From CAVVNN01 sp963838035 (GTDB lineage: Bacteria; Actinomycetota; Thermoleophilia; Solirubrobacterales; 70-9), in assembly GCA_963838035.1 (NCBI GenBank), contig CAWIPM010000002.1, positions 62,001 through 126,000 of the forward strand: a stretch of DNA of 64,000 bases, read 5' to 3'. The first letter of the stretch is position 1. Each line of letters opens with the position of its first letter. The notes under the pieces were generated by a model that was not told the DNA's origin, did no database searches, and was given only the letters and a program-made list of their open reading frames with translations. A program made the position numbers and the translations under genes. Of the stretch, positions 1 through 9,942 are shown piece by piece.

Positions 1-676
1 TTGTGGGGCGCCGTCGCCCCGAAGGCCGCCGTCTTTCGCATCGCGCCGGACCGCCACGAGCGCGAGGCCCGAGCCCTCCTGGGCGAGAACTTCGCCGGCA
101 TCGTCGGCTCCGATCGCTGGTGGGCCTACCGGGGCTTCGATCCGAAGCGCCGCCAGGCCTGCTGGTCGCACCTGATCGCGCGACCTGACCGCCCACTCCG
201 AGGGGCTCGCCGCCCAGAAGGAGTTCGGCGAGGCAGGGGCTCGACATCGCCGGGCGCCTGTTCGCGGCCTGGGATGACTTCCGAGAGCACGGCGACGCTC
301 GCCGTCTGAAGCGCGAGGTCGCGCCGCTCAAGCGGGAGCTCAAGGCATTGCTCGAGCGCGGCTCCAAGAAGGGCCGGCGCAACAAGCTCACCCGGGGCTT
401 CTCCAAGAACCTGCTGAAGATCTGGCCGGCGCTTTGGACCTTCGTCGAGGTCGAGGGCGTGGAGCCGACCAACAACCGGGCCGAGCGCGCCCTGCGCGGG
501 CCGGTGATCTACCGCAAGCTCTCCCTCGGCAGCCAGTCAGAGGCGGGAGAGCACTACCCAGCGGACTGCTCTCGGCGTCGGTGACCTGCCGGTTGCAGGG
601 CCGCTCGCTCTTCGCCTACCTGGCCGAGGCGATCACCGCCTCTTCCCGCGCGAGTCCCGCCCCCTCGCTGATCTGA
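1..676 (+). pseudogene. IS66-family transposase remnant (C-terminal part, frameshifted)
   Basis: The reading frames spell the C-terminal half of an IS66-type DDE transposase. The first segment contains GIVGSDRWWAY around a catalytic Asp and RRQACWSHL shortly after. A second frame, from about 348, contains EPTNNRAERALRGPVIYRK, the characteristic IS66 segment that carries the catalytic Glu. A third frame then ends with FAYLAEAI, as IS66 transposases do. At least two frame changes (about 190 and 540) separate these pieces, and the 5' part lies outside the window, so it cannot be functional as read. No terminal inverted repeat was recognised. This marks the left end as a site of past insertion-sequence activity. 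Confidence 0.8.
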
Positions 677-1016
677 GCGAGTCAGCGGGGCCGGTGGGCT
701 GAACGCTTACATGTTCTGCGTCCTTTGCGATCGTTTCCCGCTGGCTGCCGAGACGCTCGCAAATCGCGCAACGGAGGCGCGGCTCACAGGGCCCGCTGTG
801 CTGCTCCTCGTCGTCCACGGCGAGCCATCCAGCTTGAAGGACGAGCGCGATCGGCCCCAAGATGGCCATATGCACAGCATCTGACGGAACCGGATAGTCA
901 TGTCACAGCCAGTTCGGCCTCCCGTGCGGGGGCCGTCGGTCGGGTTGATCTTGGCGATCGGGCGACGTGCTCATCAGCACTTGCGGACCATGCATTGATC
1001 CTTGCTCCGCGAGCCG
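677..1016. other. Non-coding stretch after the IS66 remnant
   Basis: No convincing gene is seen. Short open frames on both strands have no family resemblance. The stretch separates the transposase remnant from the 3' end of the glycosyltransferase. Confidence 0.5.
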
Positions 1017-2555
1017 TCAACCGGCAATGTCAAGCTCAGCAGTTTGCGGACGGCCTCGCAACAGCTGCCCAACGCCGCCCAGCCCATGCCAACCGCGGGC
1101 GACAAAGCCGCTGAGCAGGATGATGTTGAGCCCGCCCCAATAGACGGCGCCGGCAAGTAGCACGGGGTTCGGGAACGTACCCTCGAGAAGGGCGTAGCCG
1201 AGAACGATCAGCACGAAGAGGACGGCACTCGTCTGAGGCAGCGTGTGCCGCCAGTGCCAGCGCAGGTCATCCTCCTTGCGGGTGACTTTGTAGATGGGCT
1301 TGCGATTGGGGCCGCCGAGGACTGCCTGGATCATCGCTCGCATGTAGACCGGAGCCATCCCCGTCCACATGATGCGCACGCGCCACAGAGCGCGCACAGG
1401 TTCGCGTTGGCGACGGCGTCGGTCGTTGAAGGGGTGGTTTACGGCGAGCAGCCATAGTTTAGTCGCCAGCACGAGAGGGAGTAGGTGCTGGATGTAGCCG
1501 AGGTCGCTTGACTCGAGGGGGACCACGCCCAAGAGCGTGAGAGTAATGGCCGGGACATAGACCAACACCGTGAATCCGTTGAGATAGAAGAGAAACATCT
1601 CCAAGAACTGAGCCCGCTGGCGGACGCTGAGACCCTTCCAACGTTTCCAGATGAGCAGTCGCGTTGTGTCGATTGCCCACGTGCCTCGCTGCTTATAGAC
1701 GTTGGGAACGTCCTCGGGGGAGTGTTGACCCACCGCCCCTACGATGGGCAGGTACATCCCCCTCCATCCTCGTTTCAGGGCCTCGAAGCCCGAGTGCAGG
1801 TCCTCGACGAGGTTCCAGACAGGGAACTCGCCGATGTCGGCCAAAGCGGTGCGCCTCCAGACGACCCCGGAGCCGCAAGGAAAAACGGCATTGGCTGCGT
1901 TGCGCGCGAGCATTTGCCCGCGGTAGAAGAACGACTCCCGATTGTTGAACGGGTCGCCGGCGCTGACCTGTGCCTCCTTGATCGTTTGCACATAGGCGAG
2001 TCGGTTGTCGGCCTCAAGCTGTCCCACGACCTCGCGCAGGAAGCCGACGGAACCAAGCTCATCATCTGCATCACGAGTCTCGATGTATTTGATATCCGGG
2101 TACGCCGCATCGAGCATGGCGAGGGCGTCGTTGAGATTTCCGGCCTTTGCCGCACCGTCACGGCCGGGGGAATAGCGCTCCGCTGGCAGGTTGTAGAGCA
2201 CGGGATAGGGCGTCAGGGCCTCCGCCAGTACTGGATCGTGCTTGTCATCACTGACGACTACGGTGAGTCTCTCGGACGGCCAGTCCTGTTCCAGTACCGA
2301 CGTCACCGTGCGCAGAATCATCGGCACCGGCTCTCCGCAGGTCGGGATGATCACACCGACATGGGGCTCCCCACCAGGAGCCAGCGGCCTGCGAGGGGGA
2401 ACCCTACGCGCCCATGCGTTGAAGACAGCCAGCAGCGTTGTGAAGATCGTCAGCAGGTTCGCGAGGGCAAAGGGCCACGACAGCCACTTGGCGTCGCCAT
2501 TGAGCGAGCTGAGCATCCAAGGCAGGTACAGAAAGGTGACGGCGACCATGATCAC
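1017..2555 (-). CDS. Cellulose-synthase-like family 2 glycosyltransferase (membrane)
   Basis: A processive GT2 enzyme, likely making an extracellular or capsular polysaccharide from a nucleotide sugar at the cytoplasmic membrane. Two hydrophobic segments occupy the first 50 residues. The catalytic domain then shows HVGVIIPTCGEP (about residue 64), VVVSDDKHDP (about 100), the TRDADDE D,D motif (about 160), NLVEDLHSG (about 250, the TED-like acid) and QRGTW (about 289, the QxxRW-type signature). At least four membrane segments follow to residue 512. The frame opens with GTG at 2555, but ATG at 2549 is an equally good start. No PilZ domain is visible. It lies beside a broken GGDEF-EAL gene on the same strand, suggesting, as inference only, former c-di-GMP control of polysaccharide synthesis. 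The specific product is unknown. Confidence 0.85.
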   Translation of the reverse strand: MIMVAVTFLYLPWMLSSLNGDAKWLSWPFALANLLTIFTTLLAVFNAWARRVPPRRPLAPGGEPHVGVIIPTCGEPVPMILRTVTSVLEQDWPSERLTVVVSDDKHDPVLAEALTPYPVLYNLPAERYSPGRDGAAKAGNLNDALAMLDAAYPDIKYIETRDADDELGSVGFLREVVGQLEADNRLAYVQTIKEAQVSAGDPFNNRESFFYRGQMLARNAANAVFPCGSGVVWRRTALADIGEFPVWNLVEDLHSGFEALKRGWRGMYLPIVGAVGQHSPEDVPNVYKQRGTWAIDTTRLLIWKRWKGLSVRQRAQFLEMFLFYLNGFTVLVYVPAITLTLLGVVPLESSDLGYIQHLLPLVLATKLWLLAVNHPFNDRRRRQREPVRALWRVRIMWTGMAPVYMRAMIQAVLGGPNRKPIYKVTRKEDDLRWHWRHTLPQTSAVLFVLIVLGYALLEGTFPNPVLLAGAVYWGGLNIILLSGFVARGWHGLGGVGQLLRGRPQTAELDIAG

Positions 2556-3061
2556 CCCTGCGCCGCGAACGGCCCACTGGGAGCGAAGCGGCCCGTCCTT
2601 TCATCCCCGAACTCACGAGCAGCCAGCGCTATTTGACTGCTGGGGGCGAGCGAAGCTGTGCGGATGCCCACGGATGCCATGAGGCTAGTATCGGAGCGCT
2701 CCGACCCCCACTTGAGCGACGCACCCGAGACGCGGTGGACGGGCACCAACGTTACTGACCGTGGAAACCAGCTAGCTTGAGCCAACCGCCAGGTGACAGC
2801 TGTCGAGGCTTTGGCCGTCACCGGAGAGGAGGGCGGCTCTGCTCACCATAAGACCCGGAACTTGGGCAGGGCGCTTGCGGCGCCCAATCCCGGCCGGGGG
2901 TGTTCGCCTACCACTAGGTCTTCCACACCCTTGGTCGTCGCAGCGATCGGCGTGCTCTACCTGGCAATCGCCAGGAAATCTGAACGATCATGAGCTGGCG
3001 CGGCTGCTTTCACCGCGAATGGATACGGGCTCCGCCTCAGCCCGCCCCGGTTTCAGAGAGT
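2556..3061. other. Intergenic region between glycosyltransferase and GGDEF-EAL remnant
   Basis: No gene is recognised on either strand. It should hold the promoter of the minus-strand glycosyltransferase, but no convincing -35/-10 pair was found. Confidence 0.4.
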
Positions 3062-5019
3062 TCAGTCGGGCAACTCTGAGAGCTCGGGCGTCTCTAGCGC
3101 CCGCGCAACTGCGACGGCAGAGGTGCGCTGACGGGCCTCCCTGCGGCGTCTCTCCGGCCATTGGCGAAAGAACAAGTCGGCATCGTGAGCGCTGAGCGGG
3201 CGGGCGAAGAGGAATCCCTGGCCAATGTTGCACTCCTTCGCCTTGATCAGCAACAGATCCTGCTGCCGTTCTATGCCCTCCGCGGTGGTCTCGATCGCGA
3301 GGGCCTTGCCGAGCTCGATGAGGGTGTGCCGAAAAGGGCCTCTCCCTCGCGACCCCTCGCAAGCTGCGCGATGAACGAACGATCGATCTTGAGCGCGTCG
3401 ACGGGGAACCGCTGCAGGTGGGCAAGGGAGGAATAGCCGGTCCCGAAGTCATCAACGGCGATGCGAACTCCGAGGCGCTTGAGCGAGGCAAGTCTCTCAG
3501 CGGTCTCCTCCGCGTCGCGCATCAAGGCGGTCTCGGTGATCTCTATGGTCAGCGAGTGAGCATCGACTCCGCTCAGGCGCAATGCCGAATCGACATGATC
3601 GAGCAGATCGTCGGTATTGAGCTGAAGGGCGGAAACGTTGACCGCCAGATCGAGCGAATGGCCGGCCTCCCGCCATTTTGCGGCCTGGGCGCAGGCCTCC
3701 TGGAGCACCCATGCCCCCACCCTGACGATCGATCCGTTTTCCTCCAGAAGGGGGACGAAATCATCGGGCTGTGCGATCCCGCGCCCAGGACGACGCCAGC
3801 GAATCAGTGCCTCGACACCGGTCGGCACCATGCTCTCGAGGTCGAAAGTCGGCTGGTAGACGAGGAAGAACTCCTCGTGCTCCAGCGCCGCCTGGAGGTC
3901 CATTTCGATCTCCAGGCGATTCTCCGGATCTCCTCCTGCATGTCTTTCTCGAAGGCGAGGTAGCGGTTCTTGCCGCTCCACTTCGCCCGGTACATGGCGA
4001 TGTCTGCGTCGCGCAACAGCTCCTCGGCGGAAGCTCGACGATCGGTGGCAATGCCGATGCTCGCCGTCACATACAACCGCCTGTGATCGGCTCCGCCGAG
4101 GACGAACGGCTCCTTGAAGGCTTCCAGCAGGCGCTCGGCAATCAGCTCCGGGCCGGCCGCCAGTGGAGATCCCATCGGCAATTACCACGAACTCGTCCCC
4201 ACCGAGCCGGCCGAGGGCGTCGGTCTCCCGGGTCACCGCATTGAGCCGAGTGGCGACTGCGCAAAGGAGCTCGTCCCCGAAGCTGTGGCCGAAGGAATCG
4301 TTGATGGCCTTGAAGTTGTCCAGGTCAAGGAACAGCGCAGCCACCGGCTCCTGCTTGGCCCGAGTCCGAGTCAGGGTCTGCTCGATGCGGTCGAGAATCA
4401 GGGTCCAATTAGGCAACCCGGTGAGTGCGTCGTGGGTCGCCAGGAAGACCAGTTCCCGCTGGCGCTGGGCCAGCTCCTCCTGGGATTGCTGGCTTTCGTC
4501 CTCAAAGAGCTCGCACATCCGCACGAGGGTCACGTCGAGGCTCCGCCGCAGGATCTGCAGTCCCCGCTCCTGCTCGCTGGGATCGAGCTCGAGTTCGGCT
4601 GCGGTGGAGCTGAGTACCTCCGCCGCAGAATCACGCCATCTCAGGCAGCGCTTGGTGACCTGGCTGAGCGTTACCTCGCCCTGCGAGGCAAGGTGGGCGA
4701 AGATCCCCCAGGCCTCCTCACCGACCTCCCGCGCGACCGCCTCCCCCTCGCCCGCCATCCACCGCGCGACGCCAACCGTGGAGGCGGTGCCCAACCGCTC
4801 GAAGCTTTCTTCGACGGCTCTGTCCAGCGATGGTCCGGATGCGGCGAGCGCTTCATCATCGCCGCAACCACGTCGCTGGTCCGCGCGTTCAGCGCGTTGC
4901 CCAGGCGCTGGAGCCCAAGCTGCACCGCCTGGTCCCTCCGAGCGCCCTGCTCCGGAGTTGATTCGATTGAAAGGCATCATTGGTGCTATCGGCGCCGCTC
5001 CACGATTCTTGATCGGCAT
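3062..5019 (-). pseudogene. GGDEF-EAL bifunctional c-di-GMP signalling protein, about four frameshifts
   Basis: The pieces reconstruct a cytoplasmic diguanylate cyclase/phosphodiesterase. An N-terminal helical sensor region contains MAGEGEAVAREVGEEAW. The GGDEF domain follows, with THDALTGLPN, LFLDLDNFKAINDSFGH and the GGDEFVVI active site. The EAL domain has GVEALIRWRRP, AVNVSALQL, ETALM and VDDFGTGYSSL. The sequence leaves frame near 4850 (N-terminal helix), near 4170 just after GGDEF, near 3920 between the domains and near 3315, where the EAL end continues in another frame as IKAKECNIGQGFLFARPL. All key motifs survive in one frame or another, so decay is recent or the indels are sequencing errors. 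Its position beside a GT2 gene suggests it once tuned polysaccharide synthesis. Confidence 0.85.
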
Positions 5020-5235
5020 CAGGGGAACCTCGGCGCGTGCAGGGAACCGTGCGCCAGAACGCCCCGGCCCCTCCTATCTGCCGTCGAAAGTCCTGCAAAC
5101 GGCAACGCTCTGCCTCCGACATTCATGACACAGACGCCTCTCTGCGAGAAAGCTCAATCAAAGCCGCGTCTTGGCCCTCCAGACAGGTACTGGTGCCCCG
5201 GAACCCCTCCCGAAAACCTTCGATTAGCTCTGCTG

Positions 5236-5261
5236 CCCGAGCCCACCCTTCAGGGCTCGGG
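5236..5261 (+). terminator. Perfect 9-bp stem-loop, terminator-like
   Basis: CCCGAGCCC and GGGCTCGGG form a perfect 9-bp stem around an 8-base loop. On the plus strand CTCCATTTC follows, only weakly T-rich, so termination strength is uncertain. No gene clearly ends just upstream. Confidence 0.4.
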
Positions 5262-5711
5262 CTCCATTTCTCCCAAGCGGACGTCCTGCTTGTTCGGGCA
5301 TCGGCGGCCTCCGTCCGGGGCTCTCAGACACCCCGCCGGCGACGCTAGGTCATAGGTCTTCCCGAACTCGCCAAAGACTTGTGACAACGGTCCACTCGCG
5401 AACGCTCCTATTAGCGTCGAAGTTGGAGCTTTGATTCCAGCGTAGGCCTGCTCTCGTCCGAAGCAAGCGTCTTGCGGGTTGGTGCGCCCGCGCTCGCAAC
5501 TCGTCTCTATGAAGAAGGGCCGACTGTCAACTGGCGGCGATCGCGCAGGGTTAGGGCCCGCGAGCGGTGTTGGGGTTTGGAGCAATGCTCATCTCTCTTG
5601 TCAGAGTCGAGAGTCGTCCGGCTGGCTCCAGTCAGCCGGACTTGCCGCCATCCGCGCTCAAAGGCGCAAAAGGTGCGCCAAGACCTTGGGGGTTCGAGTA
5701 GCGTTCCATCA

Positions 5712-5730
5712 GCCCGGCTAAAGGCCGGGC
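5712..5730. other. Perfect 7-bp stem-loop upstream of the methyltransferase
   Basis: GCCCGGC and GCCGGGC pair around a 5-base TAAAG loop, ending about 50 bases before the methyltransferase ATG at 5782. No T run follows. It could be a leader hairpin or a weak terminator. Confidence 0.35.
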
Positions 5731-5781
5731 GATCCGGCGGGCGGACCGCCCTCATCACGCAGCGTCGCTAGCCTTGGCTCC

Positions 5782-6574
5782 ATGAGCGATTCGGTCGTCG
5801 CGTCCGACGAGCGTCCGGCTCTCGCGCCGGCGATCGAGCAGGCATTGGCGCTTTTCGAGCCGACTCGCCGGCCGGCGGAGCTACATGCCGAGCACGGCTA
5901 CCTCGATCTGCTCGGCGAGCGAGACCCCACCGGAGTGCATCCCGGCCAGCGCCTGATGCTGAGCCGGGCGCTGCCGCTGATCTACCAGCGCCTCTGGCGC
6001 CCGTTGGGCGCTCGCCTGCTGATGGGGGTGACGGGCCCGGGAACGGACGAGGAGCACCAGATCGCGTTGGGGATGCTTTCGATCCGTCCGGGCGATCGGG
6101 TCCTCGACGTCGGCTGCGGACCGGGAAACTTCGCTCGCGACTTCGCCCGAGCTGTCGGCGATGGTCTCGTTGTGGGCGTCGATGCCTCCGAGCCGATGCT
6201 TGCGGCCGCCGTCCGGGGCAGCGAGAGCGCCAACCTGGCCTTCGTGCGCGGGGATGCATGCGAACTGCCGTTTCGCGATCGCAGCTTCGACGCGATCTCC
6301 TGCTTTGCCGCGCTGTATCTGATCGAGGACCCGATGCGGGCGCTCGATGAGATCTGCGTGTCCTCGCGCCGGGCGGTCGACTGGCGCTACTCGCCAGCTG
6401 CAACAGGGGCCCCTGCCCGCCCGCGCAACCAGCGCGGTCGTGCGCACGCTGAGCGGGGTGCGGATCTTCGGGTGCGACGAGTTGACCGGGGCTCTGGTCG
6501 ATCGGGGCCTGACCGGCGTGGAGCAGCGGGTGACCGGTCTCGCGCAGTTCGTGTCGGGGCGCAGGCTGCCATGA
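5782..6574 (+). pseudogene. Class I SAM-dependent methyltransferase, frameshifted near 6390
   Basis: A Methyltransf_11-like enzyme with an N-terminal extension of about 100 residues. Motif I is VLDVGCGPGNFARDFARA (about residue 110). VVGVDASEPML follows (acidic end of beta-2), then FVRGDACELPF and FDAISCFAALYLIEDP. After DEICV the open frame turns into arginine-rich nonsense. The true C-terminus, including RIFGCDELTGALVDRGLTG, continues in the +2 frame to a TGA at 6574. A one-base indel near 6390 is enough. Nineteen bases downstream lies a broken FAD oxidoreductase on the same strand, and the pair probably formed an operon for modifying a lipid or secondary metabolite. The substrate is unknown. 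Confidence 0.75.
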
Positions 6575-6593
6575 GCTCCCTGCCCTGGGCCAG

Positions 6594-7901
6594 ATGAGGG
6601 AGCAAATCGCCGTCATCGGCGGTGGAGCCGCGGGACTCGCCGCCGGTTACCTGCTTCGGGACGCCTACGAGTTGACCCTGTTCGAGAAGGAGTCCCGCCT
6701 GGGCGCAACGCGTACACCTACACGACGCCCGACGGAACACAACTCGACATCGCGGTTGCGGCGTTCGGCCGGGCCGGCTATGAGCACTTCTTCCGCCTGC
6801 TCGACGAGCTCGGCATTTCCACCCGCTCCACGGCGCACGCGTATATGAGCTTCCACGAGCTCGACACTCGGCAGGGCATCTACGTGACGCCGAGCCTGCG
6901 CGGACTCCGCGCCCAGCGCTTCCGGCTGCTGCGGCCCTCGCAGCTGCGGCCCTTCTGGGAGTTGTCGCGGGGGCTGGCCGCGGCTCGCAAGATCCAGAGC
7001 GTGGACGGATTCGCCGACCTCACCGTGCGCGAGGGCCTGTGCCTCCTTCCGCGCATCAGCGGTGACGCGGAGACGATCTTCGTCTCGCGCTCTGCCTTCT
7101 GTCCTCGATGAGCGCCGAGGAGGTGCTGGAGGCACCGGCGCGGTTCTTCTTCGGGAAGATCGCGGTCCACCACGACGTGCTCTCGCCGAAGGCGGTGTAC
7201 TCGGTGCGCACGCTTCCGGGGGAACGCGGAGCTACGTCTCCGCCCTGGCACGGGCCTTCGGGAACCGGATCGTGCGTGACGCGCGCATTCGTTCCGTGCT
7301 CCGCGACGAGGACGGGATCCGTATCGCATTCTCCGACGGTGGCGAGGCCGCCTTTGACAGGGTGATCTTCGCCTGCAACGCGGACCAGGTCCTGGATCTG
7401 CTCGGGGTGCCGAACCCCCTCGAGCGCGAGCTGCTCTCCGCCTGGCGCTACAAGGAGGGCCGTCTGGTGGTGCACCGGGATCACACCGCATTCCCGAAGC
7501 GGGAGCTGATGCAGGCCTACACCTTCCTCTACCGACGACGGGACGGCGATCTCTCGACCTCGGTTAACGGCAGCCTGCGGTTTGAGTCCACGGCTCCGCG
7601 CGGCTGCGATCTGATCGCCTCACAGCACCCAAACTCCCCAATCCGAGAGGATCGAATCGAGCTCGACACGGTGCTGCGAACGCCGATCTTCGACTTTCGC
7701 TCCTGCGCCACCATCGCCCGCCTTCCGGCCCTGAACGGCGTCACGAACACCTACTACTGCGGCAGCTACTTCGGCTACGGACTGCATGAGGACGCGATCC
7801 GCTCGGCGGTGGATGTGGCAAGGCGGCTGGGAGTCGACCCACCCTGGCAGCACCGGGCGCGGGAGTCGAGGACCGATGGAGTCGCTCAGGTCGTTGTGTG
7901 A
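6594..7901 (+). pseudogene. FAD-dependent amine-oxidase-like oxidoreductase, at least three frameshifts
   Basis: The N-terminus has the dinucleotide-binding fingerprint IAVIGGGAAGLAAGYLL followed by LFEKESRLG, typical of FAD flavoprotein amine oxidases/desaturases. The frame breaks near 6710. It resumes as FHELDTRQGIYVTPSLRGLR (6845 on), shifts again near 7090 into a frame reading ARFFFGKIAVHHDVLSPKAV, and shifts near 7220 into a long C-terminal frame with SALARAFGNRIVRDARI, VIFACNADQVLDLLG and YYCGSYFGYGLHEDAI. The last is the usual C-terminal FAD-contact region. As read, no functional protein can be made. It follows the broken methyltransferase; adjacent methyltransferase and flavin oxidoreductase genes are common in bacterial lipid-modification clusters. 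Confidence 0.75.
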
Positions 7902-7963
7902 CGAATCTTCACCTGTGACGAATTACCGCCGAAAGCAGGGAAGAAGGCGCATCTTGAAGGGCG

Positions 7964-8044
7964 ATGAGCAACATCACGACGGTGCTTCTGCTTTGCCCCA
8001 TATTCCTCCTGATTTTCGCCTACGCCTTCTTTGCCTCTGAGTAG
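7964..8044 (+). CDS. Possible 26-residue hydrophobic peptide
   Basis: ATG at 7964 opens 26 codons starting MSNITTVLLLC and ending FFASE before TAG. Nearly the whole peptide is one predicted membrane helix. A weak ribosome-binding sequence (GAAGGGCG) lies just before it. It resembles single-span accessory peptides in size and layout, but no family is recognised and it may be chance. Confidence 0.3.
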   Translation: MSNITTVLLLCPIFLLIFAYAFFASE

Positions 8045-8239
8045 ATCGGCCGTTTGGGCCCTCCTCCCAGTCTTGCCGCGGCGCGCAGACGTCCCGCTCC
8101 GAGCCCTAGAATCGGTCGCCAGCTCGCCGACCGAGACGCTCGCACCTCCTCAGCAGCGGTCGCGTTGTGAAGCGGGCCTCGGGCGCTCGCATCTGGTCGC
8201 TTGCGAGCGCCGAGGAATCTGATCCGAGGCTATCGCTCC

Positions 8240-8683
8240 GGACGACAAGCGCAAGCACCCGCTCCAGTGGGCGACGCTCGCTTCGCGCCAGAAGCGGCAT
8301 CGCCAGCCGGCTCACTCCGTGACGCTTCGCAAGCCGTGATTTCAGCGGTGGGGCGCGAGTCGGTAGCAACCCGATGCAATCCGCTCGAAGCGGACGCAGT
8401 CGCGTGCACCCAGCGAGAGGCAAGAGTTGATCGAGCTTCTGGACACAGGAATCCCGAGGCTTTCCTCTACGCCGCGATGCACCTCAGCAACGCGCATCGG
8501 CCGTCCTGCGGCTTCAAAGACGCTGATGATTGCCCGTTGGACGACCCCGTTGCCCAATCGACGCTGGATCACGCGGGGCGCTTCGCTCGATCGCCTTCGG
8601 ATGCCGATCGCGCTGCTCTTCCCGGCCCCAAGGGCAGCTGATAGAACGCTCGATGGGTTTGAGTAGTGTCCTATTAGGTCCAT
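8240..8683. repeat. Long direct repeat, copy 1
   Basis: About 444 bases nearly identical to 14666-15111, in the same orientation, 6.4 kb apart. Differences are scattered substitutions plus small indels. The shared block starts at GGACGACAAGCGCA and ends at CTATTAGGTCCAT. There are no terminal inverted repeats, so it does not look like an insertion sequence. It contains a small winged-helix gene. Confidence 0.85.
8342..8683 (-). CDS. Small winged-helix-like DNA-binding protein, repeat copy 1
   Basis: The 113-residue product has an N-terminal low-similarity stretch. A compact domain follows: VVQRAIISVFEAAGRPMRV, AEVHRGVEESLGIPVSRSS and a C-terminal wing ending FERIASGCYRL. This helix-turn-helix plus wing layout looks like a small wHTH found singly or attached to larger proteins in actinobacteria. 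It probably binds DNA; the target is unknown. The start is uncertain because the first 30 residues lie at the repeat boundary, so an internal start near VIQRRLG is possible. A near-identical copy is at 14770-15135. Confidence 0.6.
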   Translation of the reverse strand: MDLIGHYSNPSSVLSAALGAGKSSAIGIRRRSSEAPRVIQRRLGNGVVQRAIISVFEAAGRPMRVAEVHRGVEESLGIPVSRSSINSCLSLGARDCVRFERIASGCYRLAPHR

Positions 8684-9112
8684 TCGTTGTTGTTTTTACA
8701 ACGAGCCTGCTGCAAAGGTGCATGTTCTGATGTCCGGTCGCTCTGCTCCTGTACAGGCCGGCGTCAATCCAGGGGCTGCAATCCCGTGGGCGCGACGGTC
8801 GGGACCTGCGGCGGCTCCCGTCTCGCCGGCGAAGCAGGAGTCTGGCCGCAGGTCAGGGAGGCGCTCGGCCCTCGTCCAATGCAGGAGCGCGATCGGTGTC
8901 TGGCCTAGTGCTCGCAACCGCGCGAGAGGGGGCGCGCGCACCGCGCAAACGATCGTGACTTCGTTGCGCGAGGACCCGACACCGCGATATGCCCGCTGTC
9001 CAGCGATGGCAGAGGCGGTGACTTCTAACACCGCTGCCTCGGCTGCTTGTCCGCAGGTTGTCGCATCCGGTGCCCAGGGAGTCCGGAAAGACCGCTATGT
9101 ATAGGAGATTCA
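8684..9112. other. Non-coding stretch beginning with a stem-loop at the repeat edge
   Basis: A perfect 7-bp stem (TCGTTGT and ACAACGA, 8684-8704, T-rich 7-base loop) abuts the end of the direct repeat. Nothing gene-like follows until the ribosome-binding site (TAGGAG) of the collagen-like gene at 9113. Confidence 0.5.
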
Positions 9113-9671
9113 ATGAAGCGGAGACCGAAGTCGAGTTACGTTACGATGGCGCTCGGCGTGATCGCCGCGCTCGCGATCGCCGTACCGGCGCTCGGCGTCA
9201 GCAGAAGCCTCAAGAAGGCGATCAAGAAAGAGGTCGCAAAGCAGATCGGTAAAGCCAAGGGGCCGGCCGGGCCGCAGGGACTTCAGGGGCTTCCCGGCGA
9301 TGCCGCGCAATACCCTCGTAGACGTTGCCCGCCGGGCGCACTGAGTCGGGGACTTCGGCATCCGTTTCGTAGCCGCCAACGCGGACGCCCCGGGCGACGC
9401 CTCGATCAGCTTTCCGACGTGTCTCGCTGCTGCGCCGGCGGCGGTGGCGTTCGCTGGCTCGACCGGCTGCACGGGAACCGCAGCTAACCCCACCGCCGCG
9501 CCAGGCAAGCTCTGCGTCTACTTCGGGCAGACTGCCAACCTCAATTCTAACGTGGAGGACCTCGTCAACTCGGCTGGAACTCCCGCATCCGCCGACAGGC
9601 AGGGCGCGGTTCTCGACGTCGCTTCCATTGGCTCTGGAGATACGATCGCGCGCGGCAGCTCCTGCCCGTGA
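9113..9671 (+). pseudogene. Secreted/surface protein with short collagen-like repeat, frameshifted
   Basis: ATG at 9113 follows a good TAGGAGATTCA ribosome-binding site. The product starts with a basic n-region and a hydrophobic signal or anchor segment (VTMALGVIAALAIAVPALG). A lysine-rich stretch and a short collagen-type Gly-X-Y run (GPAGPQGLQGLPGD) follow. Near 9310-9340 the frame changes. In the new frame GDFGIRFVAANADAPGDAS leads to a cysteine-containing C-terminal domain ending DTIARGSSCP with TGA at 9671. This two-part design (short collagen-like stalk, small globular tail) is common among surface proteins of soil actinobacteria. The function of the tail is unknown. Confidence 0.65.
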
Positions 9672-9942
9672 CAGCCCCGTGAGTCGCCGCTGATGCATCC
9701 GGGCCGGGATCGGCCCATGCCTCCTTCGCGCGATGAGGGGCTGCTCGCCTGGCGCGCCAGTAAGGAGCGAAGGCGACACGGCAAACGCCGGCCGAAGTTG
9801 ATCGGCCGGCTCATGGGAGTTCGGGGTGGTTGTCGCGCCGCACGAGCGGCAGCGGTTTGGCAACACAGGCGATGTATTGACACGGGTGTCTGTGCGGCTA
9901 GTCTGCGCCCAGGGGGCCGTCGGCAACAGCAGAGGAGAGCAG

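Larger units (their letters stand above)
5020..5781. other. Non-coding stretch with two stem-loops
   Basis: About 760 bases without a credible gene. Open frames here have no recognisable motifs. The only structures seen are two perfect inverted repeats, listed separately at 5236-5261 and 5712-5730. Confidence 0.5.

Noticed and set aside
4114..5355. 413-codon plus-strand frame
   Set aside because: Antisense to the GGDEF-EAL remnant. No motifs, and the minus strand carries clear domain signatures.
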